The position numbers were made by a program, and so were the translations under genes. Shown here one piece after another: positions 35,452 through 42,951 of a stretch of DNA of 43,839 bases (positions are counted from its first letter, which is position 1; each line of letters opens with the position of its first letter). Source of the stretch: Prevotella sp. GTDB lineage: Bacteria; Bacteroidota; Bacteroidia; Bacteroidales; Bacteroidaceae. The stretch spans positions 1-43,839 of the forward strand of contig JAGCXX010000303.1 of assembly GCA_017961115.1 (NCBI GenBank). Direction: 5' to 3'. The notes under the pieces are model-generated. The model was given only the letters and a program-made list of their open reading frames with translations. It searched no databases and had not been told where the DNA came from.

Positions 35452-35928
35452 TTATCGTGAACGTGGCATTGGAGGCATCTGCCGCATATGCGTGAAATGT
35501 GGCGGTCTTGCCGCATTTTTCACCGCCTGACGGTGGAATTTTCCCTCTGCCTTGATGACATCATACAGTTTGGATGCGGATATGACTGTAAGGAACCTCG
35601 TATGATAATTGGACTGAATCTGCTTCATTTCCAGTTCGATACGGTCGGACTCTGCGATAGCTTTCCTGCATGCCTCCTCATCGGCAGGTTTCATGCGCTG
35701 GAGCTCCCTCATCTGCCTGAAGAGCGCCCTTTGCTTCTTGTTCATCTCCTCGTAGAGCGGGAAGAACTTGGCAGCTTCTGCAGGTGTAAGGCAAGCTTCC
35801 ACCGTAATAAACTTCTCGAGGTCAGCCCTGAATTTGTCGGGGTTGAACTTCGGCATCCCCTGTGCCCATGCGGTGCATGTCAGCATCAGGAATACGACAG
35901 TCATCATCAAATGCCTTTTCATCTTCAT
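35452..35928 (-). CDS. Small periplasmic helical protein (Spy/LTxxQ-like)
   Basis: 158 residues. Signal peptide MKMKRHLMMTVVFLMLTCTAWAQ; then FITVEACLTPAEAAKFFPLY, EMNKKQRALFRQMRELQRM and a proline/methionine/arginine-rich end (PPHFTHMRQMPPMPRSR). The long amphipathic helices with LTPAEAAKF resemble Spy/CpxP-like periplasmic stress proteins of Bacteroidota. It lies 3 nt downstream of the anti-sigma-like gene, so the two are one operon. A role in envelope stress sensing is plausible but untested. Confidence 0.6.
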   Translation of the reverse strand: MKMKRHLMMTVVFLMLTCTAWAQGMPKFNPDKFRADLEKFITVEACLTPAEAAKFFPLYEEMNKKQRALFRQMRELQRMKPADEEACRKAIAESDRIELEMKQIQSNYHTRFLTVISASKLYDVIKAEGKFHRQAVKNAARPPHFTHMRQMPPMPRSR

Positions 35929-35931
35929 TCG

Positions 35932-36312
35932 TTATTCACTTGTAAGATAAGCATAAAGGTCATAGTCGTCGCACATGATATAATCGGCGACGTTGTCGAA
36001 ATCGCCGCCATAGGCAGCGTCAGTGTTGGGGTTGGCATGATCAGCGACAGCCACTGGAGCATCCGTCTGTGGCTCAGCCACGGGACTGTGTCCGAAGAAG
36101 AGGCCCGCGCCAAAGATAGCAGCCACCACAGCTGCTGCTGCGGCATAACGCTGCCATCTGAACCTCTTTTCGGGTGCCTTATCTGAGAGCATCTTCACCT
36201 CATTTGCGGGGATGTTGCTCATCACCCTTTCGGTAAGCTGCTCGAAGTAGCCGTCAGGCACTGTAAAGGGTCTGTTGGTTTTCATTGGATTACGATCAGT
36301 TTTGTCTGTCAT
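35932..36312 (-). CDS. Small single-pass membrane protein, anti-sigma-like
   Basis: 126 residues from the ATG at 36312; the ATG at 36285 (MKTNRPFTVPDGYF) may be the true start. The opening FTVPDGYFEQLTERVMSNIP is a motif I associate with small membrane proteins next to ECF sigma factor genes in Bacteroidota. An alanine-rich helix (RWQRYAAAAAVVAAIFGAGLFFG, about 53-75) follows, then an acidic outer segment. No sigma-factor gene is adjacent: upstream is truA. It may have lost its partner or pair with one elsewhere. Confidence 0.6.
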   Translation of the reverse strand: MTDKTDRNPMKTNRPFTVPDGYFEQLTERVMSNIPANEVKMLSDKAPEKRFRWQRYAAAAAVVAAIFGAGLFFGHSPVAEPQTDAPVAVADHANPNTDAAYGGDFDNVADYIMCDDYDLYAYLTSE

Positions 36313-36447
36313 TTTTGTGATTTTATTTGTTAGACGGCATTGATTATGAAAGGTTTAATAGATATTCGTTTTTTTCTCATATTTTTTTCATTTTGTTTCA
36401 AAATAGAGTAAAACCATGCAATAGAAGGATATGCTGTTGGAATCATT

Positions 36448-37179
36448 TCAATATTTTACATCATTGAGGAAAAGGGCATGGGCAGGCATGCTCTCTCCCG
36501 CCTTGGTGCGCTGACGGCTTTCGATGATGCCGCGAAACTCTTCCAGCGACAATTTACCCCGTCCTACATCAATGAGCGTTCCCACCACTGCTCGCACCAT
36601 GTTTCTCAAAAAACGGTTAGCAGTAATGGTAAATCTGTAGTGATGCGATGACAATTGTTCCCACTGAGCCATTGTGACATGGCACAGGGTTGTCTTCACA
36701 TCAGTGTGGCTTTTGCAGAATGCCCCGAAATCTTCAAAGGTGGTGAGTATTCTCCCCGCCTCATTCATGAGTTTGAAGTCCAGCGCATAGGGGATGAGAC
36801 ATGAGTATCGACAAGCAAAAGGGTCTTTTTTCGTGTGTATATAATAATGATATGTGCGCTCTACTGCGCTGAAGCGTGCATGCATATCGGGAGCCACCTG
36901 TGTGATTCCGAGTACGGCGATGTCGTGCGGCAGGATGCGGTTGAGTCTATAAGCCACCTGTTCGCAGTCGATGCTCTCCTCCAAGTCGAGATGGGCAACC
37001 ATCTTTGAGGCATGGACACCGGCATCCGTGCGCCCTGCACCCACCACCTCACACTTCTTTCGGAGGAGTTTGGAGATGGCCTCCTGGAGTTCAGCCTGCA
37101 CAGAATGCCCATTGGGTTGTACCTGCCAACCATGATAGGCAGTCCCATCATATTGAAACGTGATAAAATACCTGTTCAT
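36448..37179 (-). CDS. truA: tRNA pseudouridine(38-40) synthase TruA
   Basis: 243 residues, normal for TruA. It makes pseudouridine in the anticodon stem-loop. YFITFQYDGTAYHGWQVQPN, the catalytic aspartate in VGAGRTDAGVHA, FSAVERTYHYYI, and FTITANRFLRNMVRAVVGTL are intact. The start lies only 21 nt downstream of an intrinsic terminator, preceded by a promoter at about 37422-37451. The gene is therefore either behind an attenuated leader or has another promoter that I cannot see. Confidence 0.96.
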   Translation of the reverse strand: MNRYFITFQYDGTAYHGWQVQPNGHSVQAELQEAISKLLRKKCEVVGAGRTDAGVHASKMVAHLDLEESIDCEQVAYRLNRILPHDIAVLGITQVAPDMHARFSAVERTYHYYIHTKKDPFACRYSCLIPYALDFKLMNEAGRILTTFEDFGAFCKSHTDVKTTLCHVTMAQWEQLSSHHYRFTITANRFLRNMVRAVVGTLIDVGRGKLSLEEFRGIIESRQRTKAGESMPAHALFLNDVKY

Positions 37180-37199
37180 ATCTATGGTGCATAATTACA

Positions 37200-37415
37200 C
37201 AAAAAAAACGAAAGTGCCGCTATCTTTCACAGACGGCGGCACTCATTTCCAAGAAAAATTACACTCTATTGATTATAAAGCCTAATACCTAAAACAATTG
37301 GAGAACATTATTTTGTGATTTGAACATGATTTTAATGTTTCGAACTTCAGCCTCATCACTGAGCCCTTCTGTCCGTCCGCCAAAAAGCGGCAACCATTGT
37401 GTTTAGTCTTTATTT
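37200..37415 (-). ncRNA. Candidate small RNA or attenuated truA leader
   Basis: The minus strand has a near-consensus promoter at 37422-37451, a predicted start near 37415, and a strong hairpin plus T8 at 37201-37243. Together they delimit a transcript of about 210 nt with no convincing gene. A 5' hairpin (CCGC/GCGG around 37377-37390) contains TGCCGC, the same bases as part of the terminator's 5' arm. It could therefore pair with the terminator's 3' arm and relieve it. The only ORFs are a 13-codon MVAAFWRTDRRAQ near the 5' end and an unremarkable longer frame. I do not recognise a known RNA family. Independent sRNA and cis-acting leader are both open. Confidence 0.45.
37201..37243 (-). terminator. 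Intrinsic terminator 21 nt before truA
   Basis: Arms AGTGCCGC (37236-37243, minus) and GCGGCACT (37213-37220, minus), 15-nt loop, then TTTCGTTTTTTTT. Confidence 0.8.
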
Positions 37416-37421
37416 CCACTG

Positions 37422-37451
37422 CAAATATAGGTAAAAAATTAATTAGCCAAA
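37422..37451 (-). promoter_or_regulatory. Promoter of the candidate sRNA/leader
   Basis: Minus strand: TTTG (37448-37451), 18 nt, TATATTTG (37422-37429), one base short of the preferred spacing. Confidence 0.65.
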
Positions 37452-37557
37452 CATTTTTTTCCACAAAAAATGCAAAGAATCAGCATTTTGTTCCTTTTTA
37501 GGAAAAATATTGCGCAGAATAGACAAATCACTTCTTGTGGAAGTGGTTGCCAAAGAT

Positions 37558-38661
37558 TTATTTCTTTAGAGCGATGTTGTAATTGTAATATCTCTTGTTT
37601 CCTGTAATGTCCTCGATGACCCTGATGAAGGGTGGAAATTTCACCGACTCATCTGAAGCCACACCTTTTGTCTCCAGAATGAGAAGTCCGGGCACAGGCT
37701 CAGAGAATTCATCGAGTTCGAAATACTGTCCCTTCCAGATGAAGCTCCTCCTGGTCTTCCTGATGGTCTGTCTATAGGGGTCAGCCTGCTGCAACAAAGA
37801 AGTATAGAGATTGTTGCTGATTTGCCTCTCAGTCTGCACATACTCCACATCCGATATGGGAGTTTTGGTAGTATGTACGTTGACGTACTTGCCCTGCCAT
37901 CCCCTTCGGCGCAGCCTCACCTCACAGCCAGGTTCTGCCACGAGATAGGTTTGGATTATCTCGCTGATGATGCTGTCGGGCAATTCCCCTGTCAATTCTA
38001 CGATGTATTTTCTTTCCTCCTCAATGGGCTGCGGCAGTCCGAGCACAGCCGAGATTTCCCTCAGCACACGGTTGAGTTTCTTGTCGAAGTCCTCATGGTT
38101 GTTGATTACCCTCAGCCGTGAGTGCCCAGTCCACGCATTGATGACCTTCTTGTCGAGCAGGCGAGCCTGTTTGAGTCCCTCTTCGTCCATTTTCTCATAC
38201 CGTTGTGCGTTGGTGCTGGTGGTATAGAACTGCTCAGCCCCGTCGGCAGCCGATACGAGATGGAGTATGGCATCGTAGCGATGGTCGCGCAATTGTGGAG
38301 TGGTGACGCCCAATGACTGGGTAATGTCTTCCCACATCTCAGGAGTCATGTAAGCGGAGATATCCATGGCACCCCTATCACAGACGATGAGGGTTGGTTC
38401 CTCACACTCCTGCGCCATCCTAAGGAACTTGTCCTCAAGAGCGAGTTGAATTTCAAGTGTGGCCTTCTCTCCTTGGTAGAACAGTCCCTTGTTGGGCGTG
38501 AGGTAGTTCATGCCCGCCTGGCTGAAAAGGGTTGGTACCTCAGGGATGGTGAACACCTTGTATCCCCGGCTTGAAAAATGTTCTATCACTTTGACCAGCG
38601 CCGTGGTCTTTCCAGCGCAAGGTCCACCTGTCAGTACGATTCTTTTGATGTCTTTGTCCAT
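37558..38661 (-). CDS. P-loop NTPase (AAA_28/NadR-like) fused to a CYTH-like domain; TTD14-like
   Basis: 367 residues. N-terminal nucleotide-binding domain: P-loop VLTGGPCAGKTTALVKVIEH (about 10-29) and LIVCDRGAMDISAYM, a Walker-B-like/DRG segment near 90-104. From about 205 a CYTH/triphosphate-tunnel-like beta domain: EERKYIVELTGELPD, CEVRLRRRGWQGKYVNVHTT with alternating basic residues, YFELDEFSEPVPGLLILETKG. The same pairing occurs in eukaryotic TTD14-type proteins, which bind GTP and phosphoinositides. The bacterial role is not known to me. The CYTH EXEXK motif is not perfectly preserved (ERKYIVEL), so triphosphatase activity is doubtful. Lies downstream of a repeat array with no visible consensus promoter. 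Confidence 0.8.
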   Translation of the reverse strand: MDKDIKRIVLTGGPCAGKTTALVKVIEHFSSRGYKVFTIPEVPTLFSQAGMNYLTPNKGLFYQGEKATLEIQLALEDKFLRMAQECEEPTLIVCDRGAMDISAYMTPEMWEDITQSLGVTTPQLRDHRYDAILHLVSAADGAEQFYTTSTNAQRYEKMDEEGLKQARLLDKKVINAWTGHSRLRVINNHEDFDKKLNRVLREISAVLGLPQPIEEERKYIVELTGELPDSIISEIIQTYLVAEPGCEVRLRRRGWQGKYVNVHTTKTPISDVEYVQTERQISNNLYTSLLQQADPYRQTIRKTRRSFIWKGQYFELDEFSEPVPGLLILETKGVASDESVKFPPFIRVIEDITGNKRYYNYNIALKK

Positions 38662-38669
38662 ATTTGGGA

Positions 38670-38970
38670 GTTTTTTTGGGGGGGAGTTTAGGAGTATAGG
38701 AGTTTAGACATATGATTTTCTTGTATGGAGTTTGGGAGTTTAGGAGTTTGGGAGTTTAGACATATGATTCTTTTGAGGAGTCTAGGAGTCTAGGAGTCTA
38801 GGAGTTTAGACATATGATTTTTTTAGGAGTTTAGACATATGATTAGCTTTTGGGGCATTAATGGCTTGGCAATCATTCGCAAATCTATCAATCCTTCATC
38901 TTTCATCTTTCATCCTTCATCCATCCTTCCTTCATCCTTCATCCGTCTCAGGAGGGTAGACATAAGAATT
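38670..38970. repeat. Nested minisatellite: GGAGTYTR octamers, a 19-mer, and TTCATCY heptamers
   Basis: Runs of the octamer GGAGTTTA/GGAGTTTG/GGAGTCTA (about 3, 4, 4 and 1 copies) each end in GACATATGATT. The 19-mer GGAGTTTAGACATATGATT is exact at 38699, 38751, 38801 and 38826. A separate array of TTCATCC/TTCATCT heptamers occupies about 38894-38944, and a degenerate 19-mer (GGAGGGTAGACATAAGAATT) follows near 38951. The block fills the space between the pepD 3' end and the NTPase-CYTH start codon. No ORF or consensus promoter is visible in it. Confidence 0.85.
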
Positions 38971-38990
38971 CTTATATTCAAGAAATGGGC

Positions 38991-40457
38991 TTAGATATCT
39001 TTGGTCTCCGCCATTTTCTTAAGTAGTGCGATGAAAACCTTCCAAATGTCGGCAACCGTGCTTAGGAGCACCCTTTCCGACGTAGAATGCGGTTCTACAA
39101 TGCGCGGGCCGATGCTTGCCATCTGTATGCCAGGGTATTTACTGACGAAATAGCCTGCCTCGAGCACGAAATGCATCGCCACAGGTCGGGGCCGCCATCC
39201 GAGCACCTCATTGAAGACATCTGAGGTAAGCGCAAGGAAGGGTGAGTCGGGATTCTCCTGCCAAGCCGGTGCCTCCATCAAGGTTTCAGAAACAGCACCC
39301 GCCTCTGCGAAGACAGCAGCGATTTCGGCAGCAACTTTTCTCATATCATCGTCGATGAAACTTCTGGTATGTGTGGTAACCACGATGCTGTCGTCCTCGG
39401 TGAAGACACGCCCCACATTGTTGGATGTCTCCACGGTGTCCTCCAAAGTTTTGCTCATTTCAATCACACCCTGAGGAATCTGCTCCAGGCATTCCATAAA
39501 GTGATGGAACGCTTCCTCGCCGACAACGGTATTTGCAGGAGCCGTCTTCTCAATCCGACACCTGATGTCCGGGTCGGAGTCGCCATATTCAGCCCGCAAC
39601 CATTCATTGAAAGATGCCTCCTGTTCCTTGACGAACTCAGCAGCTTCGCCCGAAGGCACCGAGAGAACCATCTCTGCCGCCGAGGCGATGGAGGCACTCG
39701 CCTCCCCCACCTTGATGGAAGCCAATTCAAGATCGACATCATTATATATAGCCGCCAGCAGCGCCCATGCCAACACCACAGCACTTGCCCTTCCCTTGGC
39801 GATATCGACACCGGAGTGTCCGCCTTTTCCGCCTTCTATTGTGATGCGGAACCAGCGCCGTTTGCCACCGGTGGCAGCCCTGCGTTGTGCAGGCAGTCGA
39901 TGTACCTGTATCAGAGCCCCAGCCGCCCCTGTTGTGATTGTGTCGTAGTCCTCCGAATCGAGGTTGATAACCCTCCGTCCCCTGATGAATTCAGGGTCGA
40001 GTGCAGCCGCCCCCGTCATGCCATCCTCCTCATTGGTAGTGGTGATGACCTCCACAGGCCCATGCACTATACTGTCGTCAGCCAGCATAGCCAGCGCCAT
40101 GGAAAGTCCTATACCGTTGTCGGCACCCAATGAGGTGCCTTTTGCGCTCATCCATCCGTTCTCGTCGACAACAGGCTGTATAGCATCCTCCAACGGATTG
40201 TCCATTCCCACGCACACCATGTCCATATGGTTGAGCACCACCACAGGAACAGCATCCTCAAAGCCCGGTGTGGCAGGCTTTCTGATGACGACACAATTCT
40301 GTGCGTCGCGCTCGAAACTGAGTCCCTGTTGCCGTGCGTATTCACAAAGGAATTCAGCCACTCTCTCTTCATGGTGGGATGGCCTTGGGATTTGGTTGAG
40401 TTGGCTGAAAATGGCAAGCACCTTGTCGATGCCCTTTGTTGTAGTGTTGTTGTCCAT
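38991..40457 (-). CDS. pepD: M20-type aminoacyl-histidine dipeptidase (PepD-like)
   Basis: 488 residues from the ATG at 40457, close to E. coli PepD (485). An in-frame ATG at 40505 also lies downstream of the promoter. It is a dizinc dipeptidase of broad specificity. Conserved features: FSQLNQIPRPSHHEERV, metal/catalytic VVVLNHMDMVCVG (HMD), GTSLGADNGIGLSMALAML, ITTTNEEDGMTGAAAL (EE), NLDSED, and EGGKGGHSGVDI. The predicted protein has no signal peptide and should be cytosolic. It probably recycles dipeptides as an amino acid source. Divergent from the SGNH-MBOAT cassette. Confidence 0.93.
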   Translation of the reverse strand: MDNNTTTKGIDKVLAIFSQLNQIPRPSHHEERVAEFLCEYARQQGLSFERDAQNCVVIRKPATPGFEDAVPVVVLNHMDMVCVGMDNPLEDAIQPVVDENGWMSAKGTSLGADNGIGLSMALAMLADDSIVHGPVEVITTTNEEDGMTGAAALDPEFIRGRRVINLDSEDYDTITTGAAGALIQVHRLPAQRRAATGGKRRWFRITIEGGKGGHSGVDIAKGRASAVVLAWALLAAIYNDVDLELASIKVGEASASIASAAEMVLSVPSGEAAEFVKEQEASFNEWLRAEYGDSDPDIRCRIEKTAPANTVVGEEAFHHFMECLEQIPQGVIEMSKTLEDTVETSNNVGRVFTEDDSIVVTTHTRSFIDDDMRKVAAEIAAVFAEAGAVSETLMEAPAWQENPDSPFLALTSDVFNEVLGWRPRPVAMHFVLEAGYFVSKYPGIQMASIGPRIVEPHSTSERVLLSTVADIWKVFIALLKKMAETKDI

Positions 40458-40520
40458 GGATGTCAAAGTAATGCTGAGAACTGTTAATTCTTTAAAAACA
40501 GGCATTATCGATACCTACTG

Positions 40521-40551
40521 CAAAGGTAGCAATTCTCATGCGAAGCGCAAA
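40521..40551 (-). promoter_or_regulatory. Promoter of pepD
   Basis: Minus strand: TTTG (40548-40551), exactly 19 nt, TACCTTTG (40521-40528). Transcription near 40514. Confidence 0.75.
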
Positions 40552-40598
40552 GAGAAAAACATCTTTTTTATTTTCGTACTCTAAAAAGAGGTTGTTTA

Positions 40599-40630
40599 TT
40601 TGTCAAATCCATTTTAAAAGTGTAATTTTG
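40599..40630 (+). promoter_or_regulatory. Promoter of the SGNH-MBOAT-esterase operon
   Basis: TTTG (40599-40602), 20 nt, TAATTTTG (40623-40630). Start near 40638, leader about 53 nt. It is divergent from the pepD promoter with 47 nt between the two -33 boxes. Confidence 0.65.
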
Positions 40631-40690
40631 CACCTTGAATTGGAAAGATAAGAACTCCTTTCGAGATATACCCAAGACTGAAATTTCGAC

Positions 40691-41488
40691 ATGAACTCCC
40701 AGATAAAGACCCTGCTGCTGCTGGTTGTCACGTTTAGTGCCATTTTTTTCTATGCTCGTGCATCCATCGGCATCACTTTTGCCAAGCAATTGCTCCGTAA
40801 GGCCGACATCGGGGTACTTTTCCCCGCGCCAGCCGACACCACCTCTTTGGTAGTGGAGGAAGAAGTGAAGCTTGAGCCCGATTCCACCTCTCAGCGCTTC
40901 CTGTTTGTAGGCGATTCCATGGTGGAGCCTCTTGCCTACCGTTTCTATGACTACTGCAAGGAGAGCGGCGACACGATGTATGCCGTGACTTGGTATGGCA
41001 GCACCACTTTGGCGTGGAGCGGCGAGACCCTCGACTACTATATGGCGCAGGTGCAGCCCACCTTCATCATTTTCTGCATGGGCAGCAATGAGCTCACCTC
41101 GAAGAATCTCAAGACCATTAACGAGAGTTTGCAAAAGATGCGCGAGAAAGTCGGCGAACTGCCCAGTGTCTTCATCGGTCCGCCTAACACCACGCCCGAT
41201 GAGGGTCTTAACGACGAGATAGCAAAGGTGTTCGGCAAGAAAGGTTATTTCGATTCCCGCAGCATTGTGATGGAGCGCCGCAAGGACCATCTCCATCCGA
41301 CGAATGCTGGTGCTGTGGTATGGATGGACGAGGTGGCGCTTTGGCTGTCGAGCGACAGTTGCCTGCACCCTCTTGTACTCAACAAGCCCGAGGGACCGCA
41401 GTCGTACAAGATTGAGCACATCGAGGTGATGCAGGTGAAGGACAAGGGCCGCCGCCTCAGCGGGCAGAAACTCACAAAGGCATCGTGA
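40691..41488 (+). CDS. Membrane-anchored SGNH-fold protein, partner of the MBOAT acyltransferase
   Basis: 265 residues. An N-terminal hydrophobic segment (IKTLLLLVVTFSAIFFYA) anchors or exports it. The SGNH domain starts with FLFVGDSMVEPL (Ser76 in GDSM), continues with FCMGSNELTSKN, and ends with the catalytic pair in RKDHLHPTNAG (D199, H202). The MBOAT gene starts on the last base of its stop codon, so the two are coupled. SGNH partners of MBOAT proteins (as in alginate AlgJ/X or peptidoglycan PatB systems) transfer acetyl groups to extracytoplasmic polymers. Which polymer is unknown. A bare esterase is the alternative. Confidence 0.8.
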   Translation: MNSQIKTLLLLVVTFSAIFFYARASIGITFAKQLLRKADIGVLFPAPADTTSLVVEEEVKLEPDSTSQRFLFVGDSMVEPLAYRFYDYCKESGDTMYAVTWYGSTTLAWSGETLDYYMAQVQPTFIIFCMGSNELTSKNLKTINESLQKMREKVGELPSVFIGPPNTTPDEGLNDEIAKVFGKKGYFDSRSIVMERRKDHLHPTNAGAVVWMDEVALWLSSDSCLHPLVLNKPEGPQSYKIEHIEVMQVKDKGRRLSGQKLTKAS

Positions 41489-42948
41489 TGGGTTTCAGCG
41501 ACTACATATCCCACTACCTGTCGGCGCCAGACAGTCACTGGTCGTTCGTCTCGCTCACCTTTGCAGCGGTGTTCCTGGTGTTCTTTGCCATCTACATCCT
41601 CCTCCGCAAATGGTCGAAGGGCGTCACTTTGGGATATGTGGTGGTATTCAGCCTTCTCTTTGCCTACAAGGCCAATGGCGTCCTGATGCTGTTGTTGCCC
41701 ACGACCGCTCTTCTCTCCTATTATCTCACCCGCTCGATGGCAGCAAGGGAGGGGAAGGCGCGCCGACTGTGGATGTGGGCCATCATCATCATCGACTTAG
41801 CGCCTCTGCTTTATTACAAGTACACCAATTTCCTGATAGAGATTCTGCGAGAGATCACATCATCCAATATCTCTCCGCTTTCGATTATCCTTCCCGTAGG
41901 CATCTCGTTCTACACCTTCCAAGCCATCAGCTACACCGTGGATGTCTATCAACGGCGCTTCACCATGGAGGTGAACCTACTGGAATACCTGTTTTTCCTC
42001 ACCTTCTTTCCCCTTCTCATAGCGGGTCCCATCACACGTGCCGGAACCCTCATCCCCCAAATCAAGCACCGCTACCACATCAGCGACCAACAAGTGTATA
42101 CGGGTCTGTGGCTGATTATGAGCGGTCTGTTGAAGAAGGCGTTGATAGCCGACTACATAGCGCAATACAACAACTGGATATTCAATGACCCTACCGCCTA
42201 TTCCGGTTTTGAGAACCTCATGGGCGTGTTGGGTTACACATTGCAAATCTACTGCGATTTCTCCGGCTACAGCGACATCAGCATCGGTCTCGCCGCCCTC
42301 CTCGGCATCACGCTCAAGGAGAACTTCCGTTTCCCCTACCAGTCGCTCAACCTGCAGGAGTTCTGGCGCCGCTGGCACATCTCCCTCTCCACTTGGTTTC
42401 GCGACTATGTCTACATCCCCCTCGGCGGCAACCGCAAAGGGACGAAGCGCACCTACTTCAACAATTTCGCAACCATGCTCGTAGCAGGCCTATGGCACGG
42501 TTCCTCATGGATGTTTGTGATTTGGGGCGCACTCCATGGCATTGGCTGCGTAGTTCACAAATACTGCAAGTGTTGGCTTGACCGCATCCCCAACCATTGG
42601 TATGTCCGTTTCATCTGCTGGCTCATCACCTTCAGTTATGTGGCACTCGCCTGGACCTTCTTCCGTGCTCCCAATGTCAGTACGGCAACAACGATACTGA
42701 GCCATATCGCCAATGATTTCAGTCTTGCCTACCTGGTGCCCTTCGTTGAAACCCGCATGACCTGGACCATCTTTGTCGTTTTGGGCTTCGGACTCCATGC
42801 CGTGCGCCAGCGCCATGTCGACAGGCTTCGCCAACTTTATATCGCCAGTCCTTGGACACTGAAACTCATTCTGCTCTTTGTGGTGCTTCAGGTGGTCATC
42901 AACTACCGTCTAAGTGACATCCAACCATTTATTTACGCACAGTTCTAA
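41488..42948 (+). CDS. MBOAT family membrane O-acyltransferase (AlgI/PatA-like)
   Basis: 486 residues from the ATG at 41488; a GTG one codon earlier is possible. About ten membrane segments. AlgI-type motifs: FFPLLIAGPITRAGTLIPQ, YCDFSGYSDISIGLAALLG, FRFPYQSLNLQEFWRRWHISLSTW-type block (FWRRWHIS), YIPLGGNRKG and the active-site histidine in AGLWHGSSWMFVIWG (H337), with a second in GALHGIG (H350). Family members pass acyl, usually acetyl, groups from the cytoplasm across the membrane to a periplasmic SGNH transferase. The flanking SGNH and esterase genes support O-acetylation of a surface or wall polymer. Confidence 0.93.
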   Translation: MGFSDYISHYLSAPDSHWSFVSLTFAAVFLVFFAIYILLRKWSKGVTLGYVVVFSLLFAYKANGVLMLLLPTTALLSYYLTRSMAAREGKARRLWMWAIIIIDLAPLLYYKYTNFLIEILREITSSNISPLSIILPVGISFYTFQAISYTVDVYQRRFTMEVNLLEYLFFLTFFPLLIAGPITRAGTLIPQIKHRYHISDQQVYTGLWLIMSGLLKKALIADYIAQYNNWIFNDPTAYSGFENLMGVLGYTLQIYCDFSGYSDISIGLAALLGITLKENFRFPYQSLNLQEFWRRWHISLSTWFRDYVYIPLGGNRKGTKRTYFNNFATMLVAGLWHGSSWMFVIWGALHGIGCVVHKYCKCWLDRIPNHWYVRFICWLITFSYVALAWTFFRAPNVSTATTILSHIANDFSLAYLVPFVETRMTWTIFVVLGFGLHAVRQRHVDRLRQLYIASPWTLKLILLFVVLQVVINYRLSDIQPFIYAQF

Positions 42949-42951
42949 ATC

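Noticed and set aside
37282..37464. 60-codon minus-strand ORF
   Set aside because: Its ATG is upstream of the promoter at 37422-37451 and the peptide has no recognisable features.
38670..38970. CRISPR array
   Set aside because: Units are 7-8 nt tandem repeats and variable 19-mers without unique spacers of regular length; there are no cas genes.
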